Positions 37,169 to 49,057 of a stretch of DNA of 64,000 bases are shown here, piece after piece. The notes under the pieces were generated by a model, which saw nothing but the letters and a program-made list of their open reading frames with translations, was not told the DNA's origin and did no database searches. How positions within the stretch are numbered: the stretch's first letter is position 1; the number at the start of each line of letters is the position of its first letter. A program made the position numbers and the translations under genes. Source of the stretch: Lentinus brumalis (taxonomy: Eukaryota > Basidiomycota > Agaricomycetes > Polyporales > Polyporaceae); assembly GCA_001792895.1 (NCBI GenBank), contig MARA01000006.1:310001-374000 (forward strand), written 5' to 3'.

Positions 37169-38344
37169 CGATCGTTCCCGTGCAGACCCAGCTCCCAACA
37201 TTTTGCCCAGAAATGCGGAAGTCTTCGCACGAACTGAGGACTTAGCAGGCTGAAGGTGGAGGCGTGGCATTATCATCTGCGATACAATGAGTGAATGAGA
37301 ATAGAAACACACCTTGCCGTCCTTCATCGACCCGAACGACCTCGGGCTTGTGAGGACCCAGTCGGGACTCGTTGCGCTTGCAGCGGCCGCTTCACGTTGG
37401 GCAGACAGGTTCTGGGAAGACCTCATCCTGCCCTTGGGAAGGGGGGTGACTTGCGTTGATGACGGTCCCGGCGATTGAGCTGAGCACAACGAGACGGAAC
37501 ACCGTATGGCGAATGTAACGCATGATAAGGTTCAGAAGGGGTGCAATGTCGACAATGATACGTGCGAGCATGTGGGCCGCCCGGATAGAGGGGGGATGTA
37601 CGAGGTCGTCGAGAATGAGTACTACACAACAAGGTATGGAACGCAGTCATGACACGCACCGTCTCGCGACGACGAGGACATGCCATTCCTCTTCCCGTCC
37701 TTCCCTCCACTAACACCGCTGCGTTCCTTCGCTTTTCTAAGAAGGGTGGCGAGGTCGGGGCTGCTCGCCGTTCCCGGTGAACGATACATGGAACGCCGCC
37801 TCGTCTGGTAGTCGATATCTTCGGGGGCGTCGTAGAAAACCTCGCTCGTCGACGAGGAGGCGGATGTGAGCGCACTTGAGGCGGAGAGGCCAGTGCGGGC
37901 GGCACTATTTCCTGGGGACGGTGTGGGCGGCACAATGATTGGTGTCGATGGCTGGAGCCCGAGATACCCCCTTTGTGGCGGCGGTGAAGGGGACGAAGAA
38001 AGCGCAATTGAGGCGTTTGAAAGGTCTGCACCGAGCTCGTCAACGTCGCGACCTTCCTTGAGCAAGACGGTGCCCCCAGCTCGCAGAGCCTGCTCGAAAT
38101 CTAGCTCAGTCCGTGAAGTGCGTCGGCCAGCTATTCCATGGGTGTCCTTCGATCCGACCGGCTGCAGGCCAGTAGGGAACGATGATGGCGGTACTGGGGA
38201 CCGCGGTGATGTTTGTCTGAAGAGGGACGCCAGGGTGAGAGACGGAGGCTTAGCGACGTCGCCGTACGAGGTCAAGGCGCGGCACGCTCTGGATTCGCTG
38301 GAGCACCCCAATGATCTCTCCATTTCCGCGACGCCGCGGCGCAT
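37169..38344 (-). CDS. Probable N-terminal part of the Sec7-PH GEF (or a separate upstream gene)
   Basis: Exons 37660-38344, 37313-37621 and 37169-37240. The start is MRRGVAEMERSLGC, then SLTLASLFRQTSPRSPVPPS, a disordered S/P-rich region, FYDAPEDIDYQTRRRSMYRS and DLATLLRKAKERSG. Exon 2 reads LVHPPSIRAAHMLARIIVDI and continues hydrophobic. The last exon has SSVRAKTSAFLGKMLGAG. The 38-nt intron 37622-37659 is short but in phase. Within exon 2 the frame shifts near a run of six G (37441-37446). Either two bases are lost or a 46-nt intron (GTCTCG...CAAG) is removed; I cannot decide. Same strand, spacing and composition suggest it belongs to the GEF, but the gap at 36718-37168 leaves this unproven. 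Confidence 0.5.
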
Positions 38345-38621
38345 TTATTGCCAGGGCCACCTCCTGTGATATATGTAGTCTCCAACACGCTAGAAGTACT
38401 ACGGAATGACTGTTGAACAATAATCTATAACATCTACGGCCACATCGTACAGCGCGAACCCTGGTCGTGAGCGAAGAAGGAGAACATGTGGGGTCGTTGC
38501 AAGAGCAAATACTAACCGACTGCAGCTACACAAGATCTAGTCAGATTACAGGCATGGATGATAGAAAGCACATAGAGAAAGCAGCAGCATTAAACGTCGA
38601 AACTCGCCCCAAACGTAAGTC
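38345..38621. other. Short intergenic region
   Basis: Upstream of the GEF N-terminal exons and 3' of the GATA factor gene. No feature recognised. Confidence 0.4.
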
Positions 38622-41600
38622 CTAGGTTCCCCCGCCGCCGTCTTTCGATGTAGACGACTGCAATTGCGCGCTCGTGGAAGTCCGTCGCTGACGCTTCATC
38701 GAGGCTGAGGCGGGTGCCCCCACCCGGCTCGCGGGCGAAAGCCGCGTGTTGGACGGTACAGAACTCGTTGTCGAGGATCGTGGCCTATTCGCCTGAGCAG
38801 CTATCTTCGGTAGGGTCGAGCTATTCTTCCTTGAAGAGCCGTGGGGAGTACCAGACGCACGGTTCCTGCAAGTTTCACGTCAACCAGGAGCCAAGCTCAC
38901 AGTCGATAGAAGAGACGAACCTCTTCTTGATGACGTCCGTCTTCAACGATAGAGGCCGCACAACACCGTGTAATTTCTGAGGTCAAAGTCAATATGAGCG
39001 CTGATAATGGAGGGATCGAGAGACTCACATAGAACAAACCACACGCGTTGCCTGCACGGTGCGAGGACTATCAACAAGAGGCGAGCAATACGAGGATAGT
39101 AGGACGTACAAAGAGGCTGGCCGTCAGGATCCCGACGCCACAATGGAGTGATGGTGGTCTGACAATTCGTGCACACTGTCGGTGAAGAGTCGCCATCCTC
39201 GCCCGCAATCCGCGCTTGGCCACTTGAGCCAGCCTCAGGCGTGCTCCTGCAACACCAGATGAGCTTGCGCCACTGAGATAGACCCTGCTAACTCACCCCT
39301 TCCGCTGCGCGCCACTCGCGCCTGCTCGAGCAGCATCCTGGGTGACGCGCTTCGTTGATGCAATCTTGCGAGAGTGAGCATTTCGAGACGGACCACCCTC
39401 CGCGGACGGTGGCGTAGAGGCGTTTGATGCGTTGTATGGTTCAGGAGATGCATTCGAGCTTGACCCAACGCCGTTCCCCCAGCCGTCGCTGGAGGGACTT
39501 GGGTGGAACTCGGTATGGTCGAGGGGAAGAATCTGGTGTGGGTCGACGGTGAACGAATTGGCGTTCGGGCCCATGGCGTGGCCGAGGTCGTGAGGGTTAT
39601 TGTGATACATCATGCTCATAAGCGGGAAGTTCTCGAGCCCCATGCTAGACATGTTGAACTGGGCGTACGTCTCCGCAACGGCGGCGGAGGCTGCAGCAGC
39701 GGCTGCTGATAGTCCCTCGTTGGCGCCAGGTGGGGAGTATGTGCCGTTCAGCGACGATCGTATTGAGTCAGAGAATGAGAAGTCGGGATGATGACTCTCC
39801 TTCGATGTAGGGAGCGAAGAGGATATGTGGTGGCCGAGGTTGTTGGCCGCACTGAGGTCGAAGAACGACTCATACGGTACGGAAAAGTTGAAGGAGGAGC
39901 TCGGGAAAGGACTCTCTCGCCTCATATGGTCCACGTCCTTCGTCTCCATAGCAGGTGGCAGGTCAAAGCCGGCGGGCGGGTCAGCACGGAGCATGCTCTC
40001 TGCGTGGGGTGCGTCGGCGCGCCGCTTCGTGCCAAGAAGACCTTCAGGTGACCTGGGCTTTCCATTGACCTGATGACGACCACTCACACCGGAGAATATG
40101 CCCTCTCTGGCGACAGTGTGATCAAAGCTCGTCTTCCTGACGTGCTTGGGGAACGCCTTGAGTTCCGGAGATGGAAGTGTCGATGCGGAAGCCCGGCCGA
40201 GGATCCCAGTAGAAGGAAGCGAGGACGGGTGACCAAGAGGACTCTGAAGCAGCGAGAACGAGTCAAGGTTGTTGTACTGTTCGCGATGTTCCCCGGCGGA
40301 CTCGAAGACAGCAGGAAGCATGAGGTTGGACGGCAGCGAGGAGTGGGGACTACGACGGCCAGAGGAGCCAGGAATGGGAATACTAGGAGACGTCACATCT
40401 CGCTTGGGTGGCGACGATGGAGGGAACTTGAACTGATTCTGCAGATCGGACATACCGCCCACCGGTGGTCGTGAGCGGGAACGACTCGCAGGCCGCCAGT
40501 CCATAGGCGCGCGAGACCGGGAGCGGCTGATAGCACGCCAATCCATCGGCACTTCGCTAATGGGTAGTAAACGCAACTCAGTAAGACGGAAGATGGCGCA
40601 ATAGAATAGAAAACGCACTCGTCCTCGTCAGCGCCGTCCTGGTTCGCGCCGTCAAAACCTACGACCTGCACTCTCGCCTTCCCTTTATCAATCGTTCGTC
40701 CTCTCTCCGTCTGAGTCGCCGCCTCTACCCCACCGGCCAGACTTGCCGGTCCCTCTGTCTTCTCACCGCTAAATCCCGGGCTACTCCCTTGCTGCGCGTC
40801 CGCATCCCGGCCCTTGCCCTTCTCTCTCGCCCTCTCCCTCTCCCGCTCCTTTACCTCGTCCTCTTTCTTCTTCTTCAGCGCCAGCGCCATCATCCGCCAC
40901 GTCAAGTTCTCCATCCTCTGAGCGTGCGGCAAAGTTGCCTTCTGTCGCGCGTACATCCTCCACACCTGCGTCGCAAGCGGGTCCTCCTTGGCCATCAACT
41001 CCGGATCAGCATCCGCGCCCGTCAGTTCCACGGACTTCAGATCCGGAGAGCCCGACATTTTGGGAGACGCGAAGGATTGCGGCCCGGAACCATCCAACGG
41101 CGTCGCCCTCGAAGGGAACAGGGGGTCGGAGAACAACTCAGAGATGGCGCGCCCTTTCGGGCTAGATGCAGAGGTAGGCGTAGTGGACTTCCCAGATTCG
41201 TAAAGTGAGAGGGCGGTCGGACTGGAAGATGTGGCTAGCGACTCGGAGAACGAACTGTGACGGGGAGGGCCCATATGGTTGAGCGAAAGGAAAGAGTTTG
41301 CCTCGGAATAACTGGAGGAAGTAGAAGGTAGGTTGGCAGAGGACATCCATAACGAGGGCGGTATGCCCGGCGCAAAGCGTTCGGGCTGCTGAGACTGATG
41401 TGAGCTGAATTCAAACGACGAGCGAAAGTTGTGAGGATGTTGATCGAAATGAGTGTCGATACCAGGGGTCATAGGTACGCTACCGCGACCGCTCGGTCCT
41501 GAGATGTGCGCGGCGGGTAGCTGCTGATGGATGGAGCCATGCCTATCATGGCCGAAGTCGCCGGAAACTTGGTGGGCATCATAGGGGGTCATGGGTAGAG

Positions 41601-42306
41601 GCATAGAGGAGGTAGGATGGCGCATGTTGACGGGACCATAGGAATGCGCGCCGCCACTCGAGGGGGAGTTGCGACGAGCATACGGACCAGGTCCACCAGA
41701 ACCCGATCGTAAGTGGATAGGAGATGCTCTTGAAGATGTAGCAGGAGGGGACGAATACGGGGAGGAAACGTTCGACCAGGCCAATGGGACGCCCTGGTTC
41801 GCGCCAGTACGACTGACGTCCTTGACGTTAAGTGGCTGCGTACGAGGATTGACGCCAAATTCGTGCGGGGTATGATTAGATCGCGCAGGTAGACTGGAAG
41901 GCACACCTCCTGTGGGAGGCCCCAGCACGCCGGACGCAGCAAGGACTTGGAAAGTGGACGGATCCAGAGGAGAGGAGAACAAATGTCCCCACTCGTTATT
42001 CCCTAGTGGGGAGGACGACCCGACCTGGGAAGGGACGTCATGATGAGACATGGGCGGGACGGGGTGTTGCAGCATGAAGGGGTTAGATTGGGGCTGCGCG
42101 GACGCCGCGAGGGGAAGGTGAGGTGACCAAGGAGAAGAACTTGTCGACTGGGAGACGGAAGAGAGAGGAGGGCTTTGGTTATGGGGGGTCGATGATGGCC
42201 CCGGGGGTGGTAAAGCCGAGGTGTTGACGGTAGGGCGCCCAGATGAAGACCAGGCTTGCTTGTGTGCGTCGGTGATGGCTCGAGCAGCGCCAGGCGGGAG
42301 TTCCAT
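38622..42306 (-). CDS. GATA zinc-finger transcription factor, AreA-like (DUF1752 plus one GATA finger)
   Basis: Candidate global nitrogen regulator. Exons: 40619-42306, 39297-40556, 39110-39246, 39029-39051, 38921-38976 and 38622-38865. They total 3408 nt, 1135 aa, with no frame break. The N-terminal 400 residues are S/P/H-rich. A DUF1752 block follows: [20 protein letters not shown] then [19 protein letters not shown], the motif found in AreA/Nit2. Two PMDWR repeats flank RSRSR, as in AreA. The finger is [19 protein letters not shown]...[17 protein letters not shown] (C-x2-C-x17-C-x2-C), followed by the basic DVIKKRNR. The third Cys codon is split by an intron and the fourth lies in a 23-nt exon. 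Start 42306 follows a possible 5' leader intron (CAG before AGGGAG). Gln/Ala tracts suggest activation regions. Confidence 0.92.
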
Positions 42307-42911
42307 AAGACTCCCTCTGTAGAACAAGCACGCGACCAATGAGCATGTTTGAGGCAAATCTTGGGAGAACTGCAGAAGCAACGCACGACTATGATGGGAC
42401 GTAGTGCCCTGGAGTGAGCAGGCACCGGGCGTAGCAGATGCTCGCGGTGGGTGCGCGACTAGGCAGCGTGCTGAGGGCGGGATATTGAGTAGTCCAGGTC
42501 GGCGACGACGTCGGGGCGTCGAGGAGGAGGGGAACGGGTGCGGCAGACGAGGAGATGGTGAGGGAGGAGGACGGACCGTGCCCGAGAGCCAAACAGACCG
42601 CTCGCAGGCGGGCGGGTCGTTATTATTGCCGATCTGGCAGTTACTGGCAATTAATTATTTTGAGATCAATGCGCCCACCGGTGGCTCGCTTCCGCTGCCC
42701 GCTGCTCTCCCCTTCCCTCCCACGAGCTGTCCCCCGCACCCGACGCCGCTGGCATTCCGGCTCCCGAAGCCGAAGTATATACTCTGCGGCTTCGGGCCAT
42801 AACAACGTAAGTATCGAGCGAGAAGGAGCCCAGCGGGTGCCCGAGTGCCACAGGCGGGTCGTTCGGAAAGTATGCTCCTCTGGATCGCACGAAAAGTATT
42901 TTGCACCATCG
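42307..42911. promoter_or_regulatory. Upstream region of GATA gene with TATATA at 42776-42781
   Basis: Pyrimidine-rich on the minus strand near the GATA start. TATATA at 42776-42781 lies about 130 bp before a plus-strand ATG at 42912 and may serve that putative transcript. Confidence 0.35.
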
Positions 42912-43560
42912 ATGGCCGGCCCGCCACCACTTCCTAACGAATTTCCTACCACCCCTTTTGAGCGAGAATTGTCGGCGCCCTGCAGCGCTGACACTAGTCG
43001 GGGAGCCCGGTCGGCGGTCGCTCTAACTGTAAGTAAGATTCCCTCCGCCCCCGACTCATCGTACAGGCTGTACTCCTGTTCCGTCGCAAAGCCATTGTTC
43101 CCAAGTGAGTGCATCGTGATCTCGTCGGGATCGGCGCTGGTCGTGCACAAGCCAAGGACGAACTCAGCAAGTCAGCTATCACTGCGCGTACGCGTTGTCA
43201 GAGGTCTGTGATCTCGCTCGCGCCGACCCTTCGGATCGTCTCTGTGGTAGTAAGTGCCTCCACTCCTCTGCCCGTCTCCCGGATCCGGCTGCTGATTTCC
43301 TCTCTAGTGCCATCCATAGCTCACATGCCTCCAGGGTCTCTACCTGGTTGCTGTGCAACGCCGCCTGATACCGTACAGGGAACCACTTCAACGCCGTGCG
43401 TCGAGCCAACATGCGAAGTGCTTGCAGCTTGGTCCGCTCTCCTCGGGATCGGTGTATGTATTCATATTCCAGAGACGCTACCCCGCAGAACCTGGGGCTT
43501 GGCATCGTTCAAGCTGCGTGTGAGTCGGTGTGACTGACCTTACTGACGAATTGTCCTGTT
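42912..43560 (+). CDS. Putative hypothetical gene, exons partly traceable
   Basis: ATG 42912 opens MAGPPPLPNEFPTTPFEREL, then SADTSRGARSAVALT ending at a GTAAGT donor near 43029. A following piece reads AVLLFRRKAIVP, then after a GTGAGT donor YHCAYALSEVCDLARADP up to another GTAAGT. Further right, several frames look partly coding and I could not choose. No family recognised. It may be a real small gene or a decaying one. Confidence 0.3.
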
Positions 43561-46528
43561 CATGAAAATAGATTCTCTCAAATGCGTAGCATGCCCTGCA
43601 GAGGGATCTTCGGCCGGACCATCGCGTCAACTTTTGTATACCCAGTGGCCCCTCCATATGGTCGCCCAGAAGTCCTACCTCGCCATCTCGGGGCCTCGGG
43701 CTCCAATCACTCCGACCTTGCTAAGCCTGGGCTTCTAGCTACAGTATTGACATCACCTGGCGACTTCTTCATACTGCTGCGTGCTTCAGACGTCCGGGCG
43801 AGGTCATCTAAGGTGGGTATGCTGTGTAAGCTTACAGCTCACTTTGCTCTCGATCTATCGGTGTCAGTACGCCACTCTCGGACGCCGATCAGGAGCACTC
43901 CCGCAGCCCCACCTCACAACACTGCGCGTGCTCCTCACATCCATGGACACTCCGCAGAAGGTGCTCTTCGACGTTTCAGCACTTCCTGTGTGCAAGCTCT
44001 TTCGTGGTAATCTTCTATTGGACCGGGACCGACACTGTCCCTGTCTGACCCACGGTCCTTCCGTACACCTTCTGGGATGACACGTTGCGAGAAGCGTTCA
44101 GCTCGGGGATCCCACGGACTCGATGAACGCGTGGTGCGGCATCGCTGACCAGGGCGTTCCCTACGTTTGGCCCATTGCCCCGCGAGGTGCGGTTGGTACA
44201 GCAAGGTCCGTATACTCGTGCCGTGCTTCGGCCTCGACGTCAGGTGATACGAGCATCCCGTCGAATCTCCATACGAAAGGTCTGCGATTTGTATGCTTCG
44301 CTGCGTGATGTAGCCCAAGATCGCCGTTTTGTCGCGCTGGCACACCGCTAGCACCGCGTCTGCCGTACGCCGTGCTGCGGGCTCTATAGCACGCTGTTGG
44401 GCGCGGGTCATGAGACAAGTCGTGTGCGAGACGCTTCTCCTCATCGGTGAGCTTGTCCTCCCATGTCCTCCTCTACTTGCTTCTTCCGCCGGATGCGGTT
44501 AGGGCGGTGTGCAATGACGTCTGGTTGGATCTCCTTGGCCAACAACACTCCATGTCAGGACTCTAGAACGCAGCAACAGAAGCCGCACAATACGCATCGT
44601 GGCGAGGCGATGGTGCTCATGCTGTCACTGTGTCAGTATAACCCGAGGGTGCCGCCCTGATGACCCATTTCATCGCTCCTTTGTGTCCGCCGGCGCCCCC
44701 GCTCGAACGTTCATGAGAACTGCGAGCTGGGGAGACCAGGGGAGACCGCGCCGGACTCCTCCCAGGCCGCTGACACTGACAGTTGTCGCGCCGCCCGCAT
44801 CTTGGAACTATCGCCCTTCCGGTAAGTACGCCCCGGCAGAAGCTCAAAAGCTCACCACCATACTGGGATATATTTCACCGAGTGTACCTGGCGTCGGGAC
44901 TTCCCGTGCGTTGAAGCTGGCTCAGGCGGTGAACAGTTCGAACCAGGCGGAGCCCGGAATGCGCGAGGTTACGACGAGAATTCTTGTACAGCTATGTGCA
45001 GAAAGGTGCATTCGCGCGAAATGGGATGCGGTATTTGTGCACATGACGCGTAACGTCAGTGCTCTACCCGAGGTGAGCAGTCCAAGTCAGGCTTCCGCTG
45101 ATCATGGTCCATATTACGGTGTCCCCGCGTTCTATACTTCCGTGGAGATTGTCCCAGTCGATACGTCCTCATCTCGGCACCCTGTGACGCTCTTTACAGC
45201 CCCGCGCACCTGGGACAGATAACATTCACAATGCTATCTCGCGTGTCCGGTGTTCTGAGTGAACGCCATGTTGGCCTTGTCGCAGCGTGCGTCTCGCGTG
45301 GCATCGAAGATAAGTCCGTCCTTCATCTCTCTCGTGTCCAGCAAACTCACCGGACACACAGTAGGATGCTCTCGTGGGTGCCTGCATTTCATCGTCTTCA
45401 CAGCCACCGTGTAGCTCGCCGAGCCCGATGCAATCTGGCGGTTCATATGGGCTTATCGCTGCTATTACTCCTGCGCATCTTGTGCAAGTTTCACCTAGGT
45501 AGGGTAAGTGAAAGCGTAACAATCTTGGTATGTAGCAACTACCATTCTTAACCTAAGTACTTAGCGCAGGGGCACAAAAAGTTGAAATCACGTTCCCCTG
45601 GCCGCCGCACACTTATCCGCCATCCGGCGGCATACCACACCGAAAGATGATGCCGCCAAGCGGGCCCGGCATGGTGCAGTCAGAATTCTGGATCGAATCG
45701 TGAGCGCATCGAACGGACACCCGAGCTCAGACCCACCGCCACATTGGGCTGCTGCGAGGTTCGGTGCCGCAGGAACTGCAGCTTCTTCCAGGGACGGCCG
45801 TCGGCCGCGGCGGAACACTAGCCCGTCAATTCGGAATTCCGCCCACCGCCGTGCGAGTCGAATGGCGTGTGCGGCATTGGACGCCATGCGGGACCTCCTC
45901 CTGCGGCTTGCCGCGAACCAACGGTCGAAGCCTGATCGAGCTGGCGCACGATCGACGGAGATATGCTGAACAGATGTGTCGGTATTCCTGCGGGGTATTG
46001 CGGAGTAGGTTGCCATGGATTGACCTGGCCCCTGTCCGCCGCTGGGAAACTTTCATGGTTCAAAGTTCACCAAATTGTGCGATAGGGGTGTTCAGGAGCC
46101 GCGAGTCTGTGACACGGCAGTCAGCCAACATCGAACATGAGTGAGTGAGAGGATTTACATGCGTGCCGATAACGACCTCGATAGGACCTGAACCGCTTCC
46201 TTGTCTATCCGAGTAGCTCCGGAGACCTGCCGAGTGAGACAAGGTGAGACACCGTCATCATGGAGGGTAGATCAGCAATACGAATCCAACGGATCACATC
46301 GCCGCGATGCATTCATGATTGAACGAGAGCAAAGCGATCGTTTTACACAACGTCCATATACATACGCACAGGATGGAATGCGTCTCGACATAGCGTAGCA
46401 AATCCAACAGCGCTCTGGTCCACCGACAACGCGATCTAGAAATTGACCGAATCGTGGTGTCAACATCGTTCTGGTGCCGACAATATTTGCAAGGCCACTG
46501 ACCTTTCTGATCGCTCGCCCCAAGGCTG
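43561..46528. other. Gene-poor, probably decayed segment
   Basis: About 3 kb with scattered protein-like fragments on both strands, such as a minus-strand frame 43935-44444 (AVLAVCQRDKTAILGYITQ), but none with a convincing start, splice pattern and family motif. One copy of ATTCGGAAT is at 45829-45837, away from any recognised gene. No transposase or reverse transcriptase motif was seen. Confidence 0.35.
44599..45222 (+). CDS. Uncertain ORF, up to 207 codons
   Basis: Longest open frame of the gene-poor segment. The middle reads like protein (PAEAQKLTTILGYISPSVPG, then TRILVQLCAERCIRAKWDAV) and it ends HPVTLFTAPRTWDR. There is no recognised domain, and the first 60 residues look non-coding. 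It may be a fragment of a larger or decayed gene. Confidence 0.3.
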   Translation: MARRWCSCCHCVSITRGCRPDDPFHRSFVSAGAPARTFMRTASWGDQGRPRRTPPRPLTLTVVAPPASWNYRPSGKYAPAEAQKLTTILGYISPSVPGVGTSRALKLAQAVNSSNQAEPGMREVTTRILVQLCAERCIRAKWDAVFVHMTRNVSALPEVSSPSQASADHGPYYGVPAFYTSVEIVPVDTSSSRHPVTLFTAPRTWDR

Positions 46529-47294
46529 TTACAGCTTGAATCCGACAGGACAGCTGTCGCTTTGATGCAACATGTTGAAGTTGGCGGCACAGACGGTCCA
46601 GGACGGCACGGCCCCGTACACCTGTGAGTCGAGGATGCCACCGTAGATGATTTTCACTCGACTGGGAGGGCCACAGATGATGTTCGTGCCGGAATCAACC
46701 ATGGTCCACAGATTGAAGAGGGGAGGTCTGGTGTCCCGACCAGTTGAGGAATCCGACTAGCTCTTGTTACCAAGTTGCATGATACTTACTCGAGCGAGCC
46801 GCGTGTCCGTTCCACCTGCATAGAGCGAAGAATCGCTCTCTGCGAGCCTGAATTCGAACATGCCGTCTTCGCTGCGCTTTGAGACTTCGCGGTGTAGAGA
46901 AAGAACAGGATCTGCCATGCACGTGAGCGACCCATACTGAGCAGTAGTGCGGGGAAGAACGCACCGCGAAAGTTCACGACTACACACAGGCATTGCCAGA
47001 AGCTGAGGAGCGGTTCCATGAAAGATCCTCACCTTCAATTTCCGTGTCAAGCTTCGCGGACCTTCTGCGGGAACAAGAGGTTCTATCCTCTGCAACATCC
47101 TACCGTTTTCATGCTGCGCCCGAGCCTTCGTAGAGGTGTAAATGGGTAATCGGAATTGAAGCCCCGTCGAACGGTCGGGGTCCAGCGCACAATGCCGCTA
47201 GGGACCCAGCGGCGTCGCAACTCTCAAGTATGTGCAAGTTCTGCAGGAAGCCAGCTGTCGTCAATATCAAGGAACACGCGGGCATCGCACCCAC
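46529..47294 (-). pseudogene. Relic of a pepsin-like (A1) aspartic protease
   Basis: Three pieces match the C-terminal half of secreted fungal aspartic proteases but lie in different frames. They are FEFRLAESDSSLYAGGTDT (the usual F.LA...SELY.GGTD strand), WTMVDSGTNIICGPPSRVKI (the second active-site DSGT loop) and SWTVCAANFNMLHQSDSCPV ending at TAA 46529-46531. The first active-site half (DTGS) could not be found; the region near 47150-47290 is broken by stops. Lack of a continuous frame plus a missing N-terminal half argues for a pseudogene. This differs from the single-base breaks elsewhere in the window. Confidence 0.5.
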
Positions 47295-47483
47295 CTCAAT
47301 ACACAGTAGAACTGAGTCTTGTCAGTGGCTCTTGACGTACATCCCGAGGGCGAGTCTCCAAGTATATCGGACGTCGACGTCGGCCCAGCAGATGCGGCAA
47401 AGAGGTCACAGAAGTGTAGACTAGGGTAAATCTGCAGTCTAGTATAGCAAGACAATACACGAGGTGGAATAAAATATTCAGTT

Positions 47484-49057
47484 TCATTCCTTCTTGGAGC
47501 GCTTCTTCTTCTCCGCACTCTCTGGCGCCGCTTGGAGTTCACCTTGTGACGACGATGAGGGTAGGGAAGTCGGTACCTCCTCCGAGGGAAGCTGCTCAGC
47601 AACGGGTTGCTTCACGTCATCGGTAGTTTTGCCGTCCGTGGTCGGCTGGGCGGCCGCCTTCGCCGATTTGTCTTCAAGCTCGTCAGACCAACTCCACGCG
47701 TCGTGAAGTTCTCCGCGAGAGAGTGCGATGAGGAAAAAAGAAATGATGCAAGCAGGACTGGTAGGCGTGAGACAGGCGATACAGGCCGCGGTAATCGGAT
47801 ACGTACCTGAGGTAGAGCAGGGCGGGTTGCGCCTTCCTGAAGAAGTGCATGACGGACATGGTCGCAATGAGGCCAGCCGCATACGCGGAGAGGGTGCCGT
47901 AGAAGTACACCTTGGTCACGGACGCAGAAGGGCCGTGCTTCGAGGCTCTGTGATAGTCATACCGGAGCGCAGTAGCAACGAACATGCCAGGAATGACGAT
48001 GTCTCCAAGGCCGAGCATGGTAAAACCGCGTTCGGTGGAGAACGTGATAGACTTCGGCCAGAGAAGCTTGATAGGGACGTCAAGGTTTGTTGCAACCTTG
48101 ACCATCTGGGGAAAGGTCCGCGATGTTCACATGTGCACTGGGCAAAGATAGTACGGTACTCACCACTTCCGTGCCGAAGACCCACCAGATGTCGTAGAGG
48201 AATAAGCCAGAAAGGAGCACGCAGCCAGTCTTGAATGAGTCCAGTTTGAGCAAGGAGAGTGCATTGTGGGAGAACGACAGTGCCAGTATGTCGGTGAGCA
48301 GAGACGAACGTCGGGTAGCGCTGCCACCGAATGTGTATACAATCGAGGGTATAGACCCGGCGGGAATGAGGAACAGGGACGGGGTTCGCAGCGAGATAGA
48401 CAGCAGTTCTGCCCGTCATGGGTAAGCGGGGAAGTCGAGAAAGGTGTGATAACGCACCTCTTGGTCCCTTAAGTACCCTGAGCTGTATGTTATCAAACGC
48501 CTTCCATCGTGTATCCCCGAGGGTCCATCGCGACAGGGAGATAAGAGACTGTCGCGCTTCAGCATCGCATGACCCGACGCACGAGACACATGAAGATAGA
48601 CTACATACCTTGCCTACACTGCCGACGCCCGCGATGGTGAAGTACCATTGCAGCAGCCATGTGATCCACTCTTTCCCGAAGTACGTGACGATAAGATAGA
48701 GGCCAAACAGCACCACAGAGCCAATCTGTACCAAGCAGAGAGACGGCGTCAACGGACATATAGTGTCACTGAATGCAGAACCCATGACGAACCACCGGGA
48801 AGAGATAAGCGTCCTGAGATGACAACCGGTCAACTTCCTCTTCCTCCTCTTCCTCCGGCTCTGATCCTGGCTGATGACTCCTTGTGTTCCGCTTCTACAG
48901 CAGCACGACTTTTAGTGCGACGGTGATAGCGGAATAGCAAGCCTGAGAATCTGACCGAGAGTGAGCCATGGGAGCCGGCATAGATGGAGACGCATGCTAG
49001 TGTAAGGAGACCAGCATAAGATGATATTAAGTCCCAGTCCGTTTCAGCAGCCGTCAT
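47484..49057 (-). CDS. Signal peptide peptidase, intramembrane aspartyl protease (A22B)
   Basis: Cleaves leftover signal peptides and some membrane proteins within the ER membrane. Exons: 48956-49057, 48793-48894, 48609-48725, 48458-48548, 48164-48408, 47807-48105 and 47484-47757. They total 1230 nt, 409 aa, frame intact. Catalytic motifs are all present: FLYDIWWVFGTEV (YD), MLGLGDIVIPGMF (LGxGD) and QPALLYLSPAC (PAL). About nine hydrophobic segments are visible, including VVLFGLYLIVTYFGKEWIT and WYFTIAGVGSVGK. An acidic cytosolic loop, EPEEEEEEEVDRLSSQD, follows the first span. The C-terminal tail is long and ends KKKRSKKE, a di-lysine-like ER retrieval signal (KKxx context). Start 49057 gives a membrane segment soon after MTAAETDWDLISSYAG. 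Confidence 0.96.

Noticed and set aside
42641..43150. 169-codon minus-strand open frame
   Set aside because: Lies antisense to a better plus-strand candidate with a TATA element and consensus donors; likely a shadow.
43561..46528. Possible transposon remnant
   Set aside because: No terminal repeats, target-site duplication, transposase DDE or reverse-transcriptase motif seen on either strand.
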